Both the position numbers and the translations under genes were made by a program. Of a stretch of 64,000 bases of DNA, positions 25,345 to 32,687 are shown one piece after another. The DNA comes from Brevundimonas sp. (GTDB lineage: Bacteria > Pseudomonadota > Alphaproteobacteria > Caulobacterales > Caulobacteraceae). Where the stretch lies: the NCBI RefSeq assembly GCF_019636155.1, contig NZ_JAHBYB010000002.1, positions 186,001-250,000 of the forward strand. Reading direction: 5' to 3'. Each line of letters starts with the position of its first letter. Positions within the stretch are counted from its first letter, which is position 1. Below the pieces are notes generated by a model. The model made no database searches and was not told the origin of the DNA. It saw only the letters and a program-made list of their open reading frames with translations.

Positions 25345-26100
25345 TCAGCCGATCCTGACGCCCGTCATCGAGATCGAACCGCCCTCGATGAGGTCGTTGA
25401 AGAAGCTGACGTCGTCGCCCGGCCTGCGCTGGGCGGCGACATACAGCAGCGGCAGATAATGTTCGTCAGTCGGGACGCTCAACTGGGCTTCCTCGGCCAG
25501 ATGCACCCAGTCGATCAGGGCGTCATCGTGCCCCCGCGACAGGGCTGATTTGACCGCCTCGTTAAAGGCCACGGCCCAGGGATAGGCCTCTCCGCCCGCC
25601 CGCTTCCATGTCCGCAGATTGTGCACGAAGTCGCCCGATCCGGCGATGACCACGTCTTCGTCACGCAGGGCGTTCAGCCGTTTCGCCAAGTCGTAATGAC
25701 CGCGCGCATCCAGGCGCCGGTCCAGCGACAGCTGCACCACCGGCACATCGGCGTCCGGCCAGACATGGGTCAGCACAGACCAGGTTCCATGATCGAGCCC
25801 CCATTGGTCCGTCATCGTCGCGCCGGTCAGGTCCGACACGCGCCGCGCCAGATCGGGCGAACCGGGCGCGGGATACTGCATGGCGTGAAGTTCGGGCGGG
25901 AAGCCGCCGAAATCATGGATGGTCTGGGGCCGACCCATCGCCGTGACCCCCAATCCTTGCGTCTCCCAATGGGCCGAGACCATGACCACGCCCCTCGGCT
26001 TGCCCAGGTCGCGGCCGACCTGGGCCCAGGCGTCGGCGAACGGCCCGCCCAGGGCGTTCATGGGCGAACCATGGCCGAAGAAGACTGCTGGACGGGTCAT
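25345..26100 (-). CDS. ygiD: DODA-type extradiol aromatic ring-opening dioxygenase (YgiD-like)
   Basis: A 251-residue LigB/DODA-family protein. RPAVFFGHGSPMNAL at the N terminus carries the first metal-binding histidine, VVMVSAHWET the second, and DHGTWSVL the third. Members convert L-DOPA to 4,5-seco-DOPA in vitro; the bacterial substrate is uncertain. The conserved N terminus starts at the ATG at 26100. The wrbA stop lies four bases upstream, so the two oxidoreductase genes are likely co-transcribed. Confidence 0.88.
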   Translation of the reverse strand: MTRPAVFFGHGSPMNALGGPFADAWAQVGRDLGKPRGVVMVSAHWETQGLGVTAMGRPQTIHDFGGFPPELHAMQYPAPGSPDLARRVSDLTGATMTDQWGLDHGTWSVLTHVWPDADVPVVQLSLDRRLDARGHYDLAKRLNALRDEDVVIAGSGDFVHNLRTWKRAGGEAYPWAVAFNEAVKSALSRGHDDALIDWVHLAEEAQLSVPTDEHYLPLLYVAAQRRPGDDVSFFNDLIEGGSISMTGVRIG

Positions 26101-26104
26101 GGGA

Positions 26105-26707
26105 TCAGCCCACCAGCTTCTTGGCCGTCTCGGCCACATAGCGCCCCTGGAAGCGGGCGCCGTCCAGTTCGTTCTCGCTGGGCATGCGCGATCCATCGCC
26201 GCCGGTGATGGTGGTGGCGCCATAGGGGCTGCCGCCGGTCACTTCGTCCAGGCGCATCTGGCCCTGGAAGGCATAGGGAAGGCCCGCCACCAGCATGCCG
26301 TGATGCAGCAGGGTCTGGATCAGGCCGATCAGGGTGGTCTCCTGGCCACCGTGCTGGGTGGCGGTGGAGGTGAAGGCGGCGCCGACCTTGCCGACCAGGG
26401 CGCCCTTCATCCAGATGCCGCCGGTCTGGTCCAGGAAGTTGCGCATCTGGGACGCCGCCGTGCCGTAGCGGGTGCCGGCGCCGATGATGACGGCGTCATA
26501 GTCGGCCAGGTCCTCGGGCCGGGCGATGGGCGCGGCCTGATCCAGCTTGTAGCCGCTGCTGCGCGCCAGATCTTCGGGCACCAGTTCGGGGACGCGCCTG
26601 ATGTCCACCACGGCGCCCTCAACCGACCGCGCGCCTTCGGCGACGGCCTCGGCCATCTTCTCGATGTGGCCATAGGTGGAATGATACAGGACCAGGATCT
26701 TCGGCAT
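26105..26707 (-). CDS. wrbA: NAD(P)H:quinone oxidoreductase WrbA
   Basis: A 200-residue flavodoxin-like protein. The FMN phosphate loop is [12 protein letters not shown] (about 8-19), with [21 protein letters not shown] (about 76-96, split here only for reference) and [20 protein letters not shown] as WrbA signatures. It performs two-electron quinone reduction that avoids semiquinone radicals. The ATG at 26707 follows GGAGGG. It is coupled to the downstream dioxygenase gene by a 4-base gap. A palindrome upstream may be an operator. Confidence 0.93.
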   Translation of the reverse strand: MPKILVLYHSTYGHIEKMAEAVAEGARSVEGAVVDIRRVPELVPEDLARSSGYKLDQAAPIARPEDLADYDAVIIGAGTRYGTAASQMRNFLDQTGGIWMKGALVGKVGAAFTSTATQHGGQETTLIGLIQTLLHHGMLVAGLPYAFQGQMRLDEVTGGSPYGATTITGGDGSRMPSENELDGARFQGRYVAETAKKLVG

Positions 26708-26725
26708 GGCGCCCTCCGCATGATT

Positions 26726-26747
26726 GACAGCTGTCTGTAACAGCGAC
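26726..26747. promoter_or_regulatory. Possible operator upstream of wrbA
   Basis: GACAGCTGTC (26726-26735) is a perfect 10-base palindrome, and CTGT/ACAG half-sites overlap it to give TGACAGCTGTCTGTAACAGC. It sits 19 bases before the wrbA ATG, where a repressor could act. No regulator gene lies next to it, so this is only a candidate. Confidence 0.3.
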
Positions 26748-26794
26748 GGATGCTGATATGGGGCGCGCCCCATGCAGGACGCAAGGCCCGATGT

Positions 26795-27280
26795 TCAGAT
26801 TTCCATGTGGCGGCGCCCGACCGGACAGACACGGTCATAGAAGGCCTGATCGGCCGGAACCTTCCCGCCGCGCGACAGACGGAATCGATGCTCGACGATC
26901 ATGGCCTGCTGTTCGATGTTCAGGCCGGGCCACAGGCAGTCGTCGCTGACCGCATAGGCATAGGCGGTTGGGCCGTCCCCGGCCTTCAGCTTGCCGGTCA
27001 ACAGGTTGACGCCGTGCTGGGCCTGCCAGACATGCACCAGTTCATGCACCAGAACCGCCTGGCGGCTGAGTTCGACCGTGGACAGGTCGGGCGCCAGGTC
27101 GCGCGCGGGCCAGACGATCCAGTCGCGCCCGAACCAGCGGCCGGGCACGAAGGCGCGCGAGAACGGCCATGGCGCGGCCAGCAGACAAAGGGTGTCCAGC
27201 CTCAGGTCATCAGCGAACACCTCGACCGCCAGGGCCCGTTCGCCGGGCGTCAGGGCGCGTATTGTCCAGGCCGGCGTCAC
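26795..27280 (-). CDS. Vgr-related protein with HExxH metalloprotease-like motif
   Basis: A 161-residue protein beginning (GTG) TPAWTIRALTPGERALAVEV and carrying LVHELVHVWQAQHG, an HExxH zinc-binding motif (His79, Glu80, His83). RWFGRDWIVWP precedes it. The family occurs widely in alphaproteobacteria under the name 'vgr related protein' or eCIS-core-like and is not itself a VgrG spike. It lacks a signal peptide. The start overlaps the stop of the upstream VanY-like gene as GTGA, so the two are coupled. Function unknown; a peptidase is possible but untested. Confidence 0.65.
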   Translation of the reverse strand: MTPAWTIRALTPGERALAVEVFADDLRLDTLCLLAAPWPFSRAFVPGRWFGRDWIVWPARDLAPDLSTVELSRQAVLVHELVHVWQAQHGVNLLTGKLKAGDGPTAYAYAVSDDCLWPGLNIEQQAMIVEHRFRLSRGGKVPADQAFYDRVCPVGRRHMEI

Positions 27281-28137
27281 GGATGACCCTGTGGGGCCGC
27301 CTCGCCCACCCATTCCCAGTGCCAGGGCTCGAACACATAGGGGACGAAGCCGAAGCGGCCTGCATTGGCGACCAGCCAGCGATAGGCGGCGCCCTGGCTC
27401 ATGTGCCGGCGGCTGGCCGGGACGGTGGAGTCGACGCCCAGCCCCTCGATCTGGCCGACATAGAGATCCACGGCCGTTCCGGTGCGGTGGGGCGAACAGA
27501 CGGCGCGGCGCACGCCGTCGCAGTTCCCCTGCTGGGCGCAGCGGGCGGCGTCGGCCTCGGGATCGCGGAAGCCGGAGAAGATCTGGAGCAGTTCCGGGTC
27601 GGCGGCGATCTCCGGGACCTCGGCGCGGGCGGCGGCGACCATGCGGCGATAGGCGGCCAGGACGTCGCGGCGCAGCAGGCGGGTCAGGCGGTCCGCATGC
27701 TCTTCTTCGGCGACCAAATAGCCCAGGCTGCTCAACGGCGGCGGATCGGGGCAAGGGCCGCCGTTGACCCGGGCCATGATGAAGGGCCGCCGTTCCTGCC
27801 AGACGCCGCGCAGAACCTGGAAGGTGTCCTGATCGAACACGCCGGTGGCCGGCAGGTTGTAGCGGGCCTGGAGCCGCGACAGGGCCTCGGCGAAGACCGG
27901 CGTCGTGGGCGCGCACGCCGTGCCCAGTTCCTTGTGGACCAGGGGCAGATAGGTCTCCCAGCCCCATTCCTGGGCCCCGAAGGGTGACCATTCCAGCGAA
28001 TAGACCGAGATGGCGTTGGCGAAGGCCTGGCCCGCCCATCGATCATCGCCGGCCTGACAGGGGTCGCGGGTCTGGGCCGCCACGGGCGAGGCCAGCAGGG
28101 CGATCAGCAGGCTCAGCATGGGCCAGAGGGCGCGCAT
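27277..28137 (-). CDS. VanY-type D-alanyl-D-alanine carboxypeptidase (M15), periplasmic
   Basis: A 286-residue exported protein with signal peptide (about 1-21, ending PVAAQT). The zinc peptidase M15B pattern is present in the C-terminal half: CSPHRTGTAVDLYVG (about 213-227; His-x6-Asp) and EPWHWEWVG (about 272-280; catalytic Glu and third His). It should trim the terminal D-Ala of peptidoglycan stem peptides. Several cysteines suggest disulfides. It is coupled downstream to the HExxH protein. Confidence 0.85.
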   Translation of the reverse strand: MRALWPMLSLLIALLASPVAAQTRDPCQAGDDRWAGQAFANAISVYSLEWSPFGAQEWGWETYLPLVHKELGTACAPTTPVFAEALSRLQARYNLPATGVFDQDTFQVLRGVWQERRPFIMARVNGGPCPDPPPLSSLGYLVAEEEHADRLTRLLRRDVLAAYRRMVAAARAEVPEIAADPELLQIFSGFRDPEADAARCAQQGNCDGVRRAVCSPHRTGTAVDLYVGQIEGLGVDSTVPASRRHMSQGAAYRWLVANAGRFGFVPYVFEPWHWEWVGEAAPQGHP

Positions 28138-28247
28138 GAGGGCAACAGACCCCGGACTTGCGGCGACGGCAAGGCTGCATCGCCTGACGATTGCTGGCAG
28201 GGTGGCCGGGCCGCCCGACTCGCAGGCGGCGTCCGCTGGATCGCCGG

Positions 28248-29612
28248 ATGACCGACGCCGCCCCGCCCGCCCCCGTGTCTCAGCGCCGCAGCAACCGCAC
28301 CCTGGCCGCCTTCGCCGCCAGCTGCCTGCCCTACGCCGCCCTGGGCCTGCCGGTCTATGTGACCCTGCCCGAGTTCTACGCCAGTCATGTGGGCGTGCCC
28401 CTGGCGGCGGTCAGCCTGATCTTCCTGATCGTGCGGCTGGCGGACATCGTGGTCGATCCGGTGCTGGGCGTGGTCATCGACCGCACCTCGACCAAGTGGG
28501 GCCGCTACCGAGTCTGGATGGCCATCGGCGCGCCGATCCTGATGCTGTCGGTGGCCATGCTGTTCTTCGTGGCCCAGGGCGCGTCGGCGACCCATCTCGC
28601 GGTGTGGCTGGTGGTCATGTATCTGGGCTATTCCATCAGCCTGCTGAGCCAGATGAGCTGGGCCGCCGTGCTGTCGCCCGACTATGACCAGCGGTCGCGC
28701 ATCTATGGCTGGTGGCAGGTGTTCAACATCCTGGGCGTGCTGGCGGTTCTGCTGATCCCGGTGGCGGCGCAAGGCCTGGGCCATAGCTATGTCGAGGCGG
28801 TGCGGATGCAGGGCGGCTTCATCGTCGTGCTGCTGCCGCTGGCGCTGCTGGTCACCTTCCTGTTCACGCCCGAGCCGAGGAACGTCACGCCGCCCCCGCA
28901 CGGCGGACTGGGCGCGACGCTGCGGATGATCGCCAAGCCGGTTCTGAGGCGCCTCTTGATCTCGGACCTGATGCTGGGCGCGGCGCGGGGCCTGATCGGG
29001 GTGCTGTTCTTCTACTTCTTCGAGCAGGCGCGCGGCTTCGAGCGCGAGCAGACCTCCATCCTGTTGCTGGTCTATTTCGTGGCCGGCCTGGTGGGCGCGC
29101 CGGTGTGGGCGGCGCTGGCGACACGGATCGGCAAGCACAGGGCGCTGGCGGTCGGCAGCGTCTACTTCGCGGTCAGCTTCGCGGCGGCGACCCTGCTGGT
29201 CCCGGCGGGGAACTTCCCGGCCGCCCTGGCCGCCATCTTCGGCACGGGCCTGGCCTTCGGGGCGGCGGACCTGCTGCTGCGGGCCATGATGGCCGACGCC
29301 TCGGACGCGGTGCGGCTGGACGACGGGGCGGACCGGACGGGGCTGTTGTTCTCGATCCTGAACGCCACGTCGAAGATGGGATACGCCCTGTCGGTCGGCG
29401 CCTTCGCGGTGCTGGAATGGATCGGCTTCGACGCCCAGCCGGGGGCGGTCAACGACCCCGGCGTGATCGCCGGCCTGCAGTGGCTGTTCATCGCCGCCCC
29501 GGTGACCCTGTTGCTGATCTCGGCCGCCGTGCTGCGTATCTATCCGCTGACGCCGGATCGTCATGCCGAGATCCGCGCCCGCCTGGCCGCCCGCGACGGC
29601 GAGGCGGCATGA
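28248..29612 (+). CDS. MFS transporter, GPH (glycoside-pentoside-hexuronide:cation) type
   Basis: A 454-residue, 12-helix transporter. The signature PYAALGLPVYVTLPEFYA of helix 1 and RLADIVVDPVLGVVIDRTST, carrying the GPH loop-2 Asp and Arg/Lys residues, identify the sugar:cation symporter group; the second half has GLIGVLFFYFFEQARGF. The substrate could be a sugar, but many Caulobacterales members are uncharacterised. The ATG at 28248 fits the family start. Its stop overlaps the mazG start (ATGA), forming a three-gene coupled unit. Confidence 0.86.
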   Translation: MTDAAPPAPVSQRRSNRTLAAFAASCLPYAALGLPVYVTLPEFYASHVGVPLAAVSLIFLIVRLADIVVDPVLGVVIDRTSTKWGRYRVWMAIGAPILMLSVAMLFFVAQGASATHLAVWLVVMYLGYSISLLSQMSWAAVLSPDYDQRSRIYGWWQVFNILGVLAVLLIPVAAQGLGHSYVEAVRMQGGFIVVLLPLALLVTFLFTPEPRNVTPPPHGGLGATLRMIAKPVLRRLLISDLMLGAARGLIGVLFFYFFEQARGFEREQTSILLLVYFVAGLVGAPVWAALATRIGKHRALAVGSVYFAVSFAAATLLVPAGNFPAALAAIFGTGLAFGAADLLLRAMMADASDAVRLDDGADRTGLLFSILNATSKMGYALSVGAFAVLEWIGFDAQPGAVNDPGVIAGLQWLFIAAPVTLLLISAAVLRIYPLTPDRHAEIRARLAARDGEAA

Positions 29613-30394
29613 CCCCCATCGACCGGCTGAAGGCCATCATGGCGCGGCTGCGCGACCCGGACGGCGGTTGTCCCTGGGACGTGGAGCAGACCTTCGCCAC
29701 CATCGCCCCCTATACGATCGAGGAGGCCTATGAGGTCGCCGACGCCATCGAGCGGCGCGACTGGGACGAGCTGAGGTCCGAGCTGGGGGACCTGCTGTTC
29801 CAGGTCGTCTTCCACGCCCGCATGGCCGAGGAACGAGGGCTGTTCGCCTTCGACGACGTGGCGAACGCCATCGCCGACAAGCTGGAGCGGCGTCATCCGC
29901 ACGTGTTCGGCGCCGAGGACGCCCGGCCCGACGCCTGGTCCCAGAAGGCCCGGTGGGAGGACATCAAGGCCGAGGAGCGCAAGGCGCGGGCGCAGCACGG
30001 GGTTCTGGACGACGTGCCGGTGGCCCTGCCCGCCCTGGCCCGCGCGGCCAAGCTGACCAAGCGGGCCGGACGGGTCGGCTTCGACTGGCCCTCGACCGAC
30101 GAGGTGTTCGACAAGCTGGCCGAGGAGGTCGCCGAACTGAAGGCCGAGATCGCGGCGGGCGACCTGGACAAGGCGCGCGAGGAGATGGGCGATCTGCTGT
30201 TCGTCGTCGCCAACCTGGCGCGCAAGCTGAACGTCGAGCCGGAGGACGCCCTGCGCGGGGCCAACGCCAAGTTCGTGCGCCGCTTCGCCTTCATCGAGGC
30301 GGAACTGGCCAAGGACGGGCGGACGCCGGACCAGTCGGACCTGGCCGAGATGGACGCCCTGTGGGACGCGGCCAAGGCGGCGGAACGGGCATGA
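29609..30394 (+). CDS. mazG: Nucleoside triphosphate pyrophosphohydrolase MazG
   Basis: A 261-residue two-domain all-alpha NTP-PPase that hydrolyses NTPs, including damaged ones, to NMP and pyrophosphate. Domain 1 has CPWDVEQTFATIAPYTIEEAYEV, ELRSELGDLLFQVVFHARM; domain 2 has KAREEMGDLLFVVANLARKL with the ExxD metal ligands. It overlaps the MFS gene by 4 bases upstream and the DUF1643 gene by 4 bases downstream, so all three are translationally linked. Confidence 0.95.
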   Translation: MTPIDRLKAIMARLRDPDGGCPWDVEQTFATIAPYTIEEAYEVADAIERRDWDELRSELGDLLFQVVFHARMAEERGLFAFDDVANAIADKLERRHPHVFGAEDARPDAWSQKARWEDIKAEERKARAQHGVLDDVPVALPALARAAKLTKRAGRVGFDWPSTDEVFDKLAEEVAELKAEIAAGDLDKAREEMGDLLFVVANLARKLNVEPEDALRGANAKFVRRFAFIEAELAKDGRTPDQSDLAEMDALWDAAKAAERA

Positions 30395-30936
30395 CCTCCG
30401 GGGCGCATGATCCCGGCGGCAAGGTGCGGCTGGCGCTGATGGACGGCGTCCGGGGCGATGCCGTGTTCAGCGAGGACGGCCGCTATCGCCCCTTGATGCG
30501 GCGTTGGCTGGGGGACGCCTTCCCCGACCGCTACCTGCTGTTCATCGGCATGAACCCCTCGACGGCCGACGCCACGGTCAACGACCCGACCTGTGCGCGT
30601 GAATGGACCTTCGCCCGGCGCGAGGAGTTCGACGCCATGGTCAAGGCCAATGTCGGCGACTATCGCGCCACCGACCCCAGGATGCTGCTGGCGCCCGGCG
30701 TGGTCGCCTCGTCGCCCGCCAACCTGCCGGCGATCCGACGGGCGGCGGCGGGGGCGGAGAAGGTGATCCTGTGCCACGGCAGGCTGAACCGCGCCCTGGC
30801 CCCGGCGGGAGCGGCGATGGTGGAGGCGCTGAGCGCGGACGGCGTGGACCTGTGGTGCTTCGGGACCAATGGCGACGGGAGCCCGAAGCATCCGCTGTAT
30901 CTGCGTGGGGATACGCCGTTGGTGCGGTGGCCCTGA
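30391..30936 (+). CDS. DUF1643 domain protein
   Basis: A 181-residue cytosolic protein of the DUF1643 family. LLFIGMNPSTADATVNDPTC (about 50-69) is its defining motif; the rest alternates helix and strand with GAEKVILCHGRLNRAL and a C-terminal HPLYLRGDTPLVRW. The family is found next to phage, nucleotide-metabolism and repair genes but has no assigned activity. Coupling to mazG suggests nucleotide-related work, which is inference. The downstream inverted repeat starts 2 bases after the stop. Confidence 0.82.
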   Translation: MTSGAHDPGGKVRLALMDGVRGDAVFSEDGRYRPLMRRWLGDAFPDRYLLFIGMNPSTADATVNDPTCAREWTFARREEFDAMVKANVGDYRATDPRMLLAPGVVASSPANLPAIRRAAAGAEKVILCHGRLNRALAPAGAAMVEALSADGVDLWCFGTNGDGSPKHPLYLRGDTPLVRWP

Positions 30937-30937
30937 T

Positions 30938-31109
30938 CCCTCTCCCGTGGGGAGAGGGCTTGAGGCTCGCAGAGCGCAGCGATGCGCCAGCCGAAAGGGT
31001 GAGGGGTTTGGCTCTCACCCGGCCAGCACCGTAACCCCTCACCCTTTCACGCCGCCAATCGCCCTGACGGGCTCTTGGGCGTTCAAGCCCTCTCCCAACG
31101 GGAGAGGGG
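30938..31109. repeat. Long inverted repeat (family 1, copy C) entering a coding sequence
   Basis: Outer hairpin arms CCCTCTCCCGTGGGGAGAGGG (30938 on, split as CCCTCTCC/GGAGAGGG) and GCCCTCTCCCAACGGGAGAGGG at the far end pair with each other. Inner arms AAAGGGTGAGGGGT and ACCCCTCACCCTTT also pair. The design is that of the copies at 11951 and 22041. The right third (31039-31109) is the 3' end of the HTH gene, so about 23 codons come from the repeat. Confidence 0.75.
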
Positions 31110-31659
31110 ATTCGAGCGGGGGATCGGACTCCGGAAAAACAGGGTGCAAGGAGTCCAGTGGCGGAGATTCCGCATCAGGATTTTCCGTCAGATTATTAAA
31201 ATCATTGATGTTCGCATCCTCGACCGCCACCAGCCTCAGCGGCTCGGCTCCGGACTCCAGCCGGGGCGGGGCGGCGTCGGGCAGGTCGGCCATGACCTGG
31301 GATCGGGCGCGGTCGGCGAGCTTGTCGTAGAGGCGCATCCAGCTGGACGCCTCGGCCGCGCGGCCCGTGCCCAGGGCGCGGCGGATGTTCAGGAAGGCCT
31401 GATCGGCCAGGTCGGCGAAGCTGACATCGTCGTCGGGGTGGTATTCGCCGGGCTCGGGCGCGACATCACAGGCCGGCTGGTCCATCCGCCGCCAGCCGCC
31501 GACCCGCGCATGCAGCCGGAACGAACTGAGCGACATGCCATACCTCTGGCAGATGCTGGCCGCCGTCATCCCCGCCAGATATTCGCGCCGTGCGTGGTCC
31601 CAGAGGGTGTCCGACGGACCGGCGAAGTCGGCGGGGTCGATTTGGGTGCTGGAAGGCAT
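31039..31659 (-). CDS. Hypothetical protein with N-terminal HTH-like segment
   Basis: A 206-residue protein of unknown function. Residues about 20-60 (HARREYLAGMTAASICQRYG then SLSSFRLHARVGGWRRMD) look like a helix-turn-helix of the terminase-small-subunit/transposase-helper type; the rest is acidic and partly disordered. The last 23 residues (SPLPLGEGLNAQEPVRAIGG and on) are translated from the inverted repeat and are probably not part of the ancestral protein. It borders the accessory patch. A DNA-binding role is a guess from the HTH. Confidence 0.6.
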   Translation of the reverse strand: MPSSTQIDPADFAGPSDTLWDHARREYLAGMTAASICQRYGMSLSSFRLHARVGGWRRMDQPACDVAPEPGEYHPDDDVSFADLADQAFLNIRRALGTGRAAEASSWMRLYDKLADRARSQVMADLPDAAPPRLESGAEPLRLVAVEDANINDFNNLTENPDAESPPLDSLHPVFPESDPPLESPLPLGEGLNAQEPVRAIGGVKG

Positions 31660-31831
31660 GCCGGGCGCTTAGCACGCGGGTGCGTCAGGAGCGGACGGGG
31701 GTGGAGGAGAACAAGCCGACGCCCGAGCAATTCAACCTGTCTAAGATGCGCTAGTAAGACAAGCCGCCTTCAAGGTGACTACACGTCAGAATCGCGCTGA
31801 CTTGCGACCTTCTTCAACTTGGAAGCGTGTC

Positions 31832-32068
31832 GTGAAACTCAACATATCAAAAGCGCCCTTGGGCCTGGGCGCCGTCAGCGTTCTTTCGCTGCTCGTGGCT
31901 GTGTTTTTCGACACGGCTCCGGAAGGCACTCACAACATCGGTCTGATGCAGACACAGATGCTATGGTTTCAGTTCGGCGCATTGTGTGCAATTTTGGCCT
32001 GCCTCCTGTTAATCGCTCAGCGCCTTGACCGACCTAATCATGCGTCCAGCGTTAAGGACATAAGGTGA
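31832..32068 (+). CDS. Small hypothetical membrane protein in an AT-richer patch
   Basis: A 78-residue frame from a GTG with GGAAG six bases upstream. It has two hydrophobic helices, about residues 7-24 (LGLGAVSVLSLLVAVFF) and 40-60 (FQFGALCAILACLLLIAQ), then a polar tail. An upstream GTG at 31775 is possible. Base composition and codon use look less GC-rich than the neighbours, which suggests recent acquisition. No family recognised. Confidence 0.45.
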   Translation: MKLNISKAPLGLGAVSVLSLLVAVFFDTAPEGTHNIGLMQTQMLWFQFGALCAILACLLLIAQRLDRPNHASSVKDIR

Positions 32069-32080
32069 CAAGTCCTCGGG

Positions 32081-32340
32081 TTGCATTGGTTTTTTGCCGT
32101 CGCATTGGTCAGTTTGGGATATCAGGGCCCATCCGACGGCGAGTTTGAGGCCGCGATCCAAGGGGCCATTGAAATGGCGCAGAGCCCAGAGCGGATCGAT
32201 ATCGAAGTATTCTCAGCAACAAGGATGAGTTGTCAGCCGCCGAGAAGCGTCGTTTTGTCACGATCCATGAACGTGCGGCGAAGGCGGCAAGGAACAGACA
32301 GGCGATTGAAGCAGAAGGACGCGCGAAAGGTTATCTCTGA
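32081..32340 (+). pseudogene. Probable frameshifted small gene
   Basis: Frame 1 from TTG at 32081 reads protein-like to about 32209 (FAVALVSLGYQGPSDGEFEA and PERIDIEVFS). The frame two bases over then continues, from 32218 to a TGA at 32340, as a strongly helical, natural-looking tail (NKDELSAAEKRRFVTIHERA, AAKAARNRQAIEAEGRAKGY). Past the junction, frame 1 is Arg-rich nonsense. A single missing base near 32209-32217 joins the two halves. The start is uncertain. This may be a decayed gene or a sequencing error. Confidence 0.45.
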
Positions 32341-32400
32341 TGTTTAGAAACGCTAGTTGAGCCATACCCAACGTGGCCGAGACGTCTGAGACCGCCTCCT

Positions 32401-32590
32401 CTTTCGTCATTCCGGGCGAAGGCTCGCTCGCGAGCCGCAGACCCGGAACCCAGCGGCGCGCGTGAGCGCGAAACGGTCAGGAGCGCGGTGGTCAACGCTT
32501 TTACCCGGAATGGCGCCGTCCGCCTTTCGCCGCCGTCGCGGCGCCGCTGGGTTCCGGGTCTTCGCTACGCTTCGCCCGGAATGACGAAAG
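32401..32590. repeat. 190-bp inverted repeat (family 2) in a 347-bp gene-free stretch
   Basis: Between the pseudogene (32340) and nhaP (32688) no gene is visible. The stretch is mainly an inverted repeat: CTTTCGTCATTCCGGGCGAA at 32401 and its inverse ending at 32590, with inner arms AGACCCGGAACCCAGCGGCG inverted at about 32540-32561. Arms of this CGTCATTCCGGG / GACCCGGAA type are common dispersed elements in alphaproteobacteria. It differs in sequence from family 1. No transposase remains. Confidence 0.8.
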
Positions 32591-32687
32591 GAAGAGTGCT
32601 CACCCTGCCTCGAAACGCCGCTTGAACCGCCCCAGCGCCGCCGGGTGCGGCCGCACGGTGATGTGGAACCGGCCCTGGCCGTTCATG

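Noticed and set aside
26795-27280. VgrG spike of a type VI secretion system
   Set aside because: The similarity is in name only. The protein is short, has an HExxH motif and no T6SS gene lies nearby.
31039-31659. Phage terminase small subunit / prophage remnant
   Set aside because: Only a short HTH-like segment is similar, and there are no other phage genes around it.
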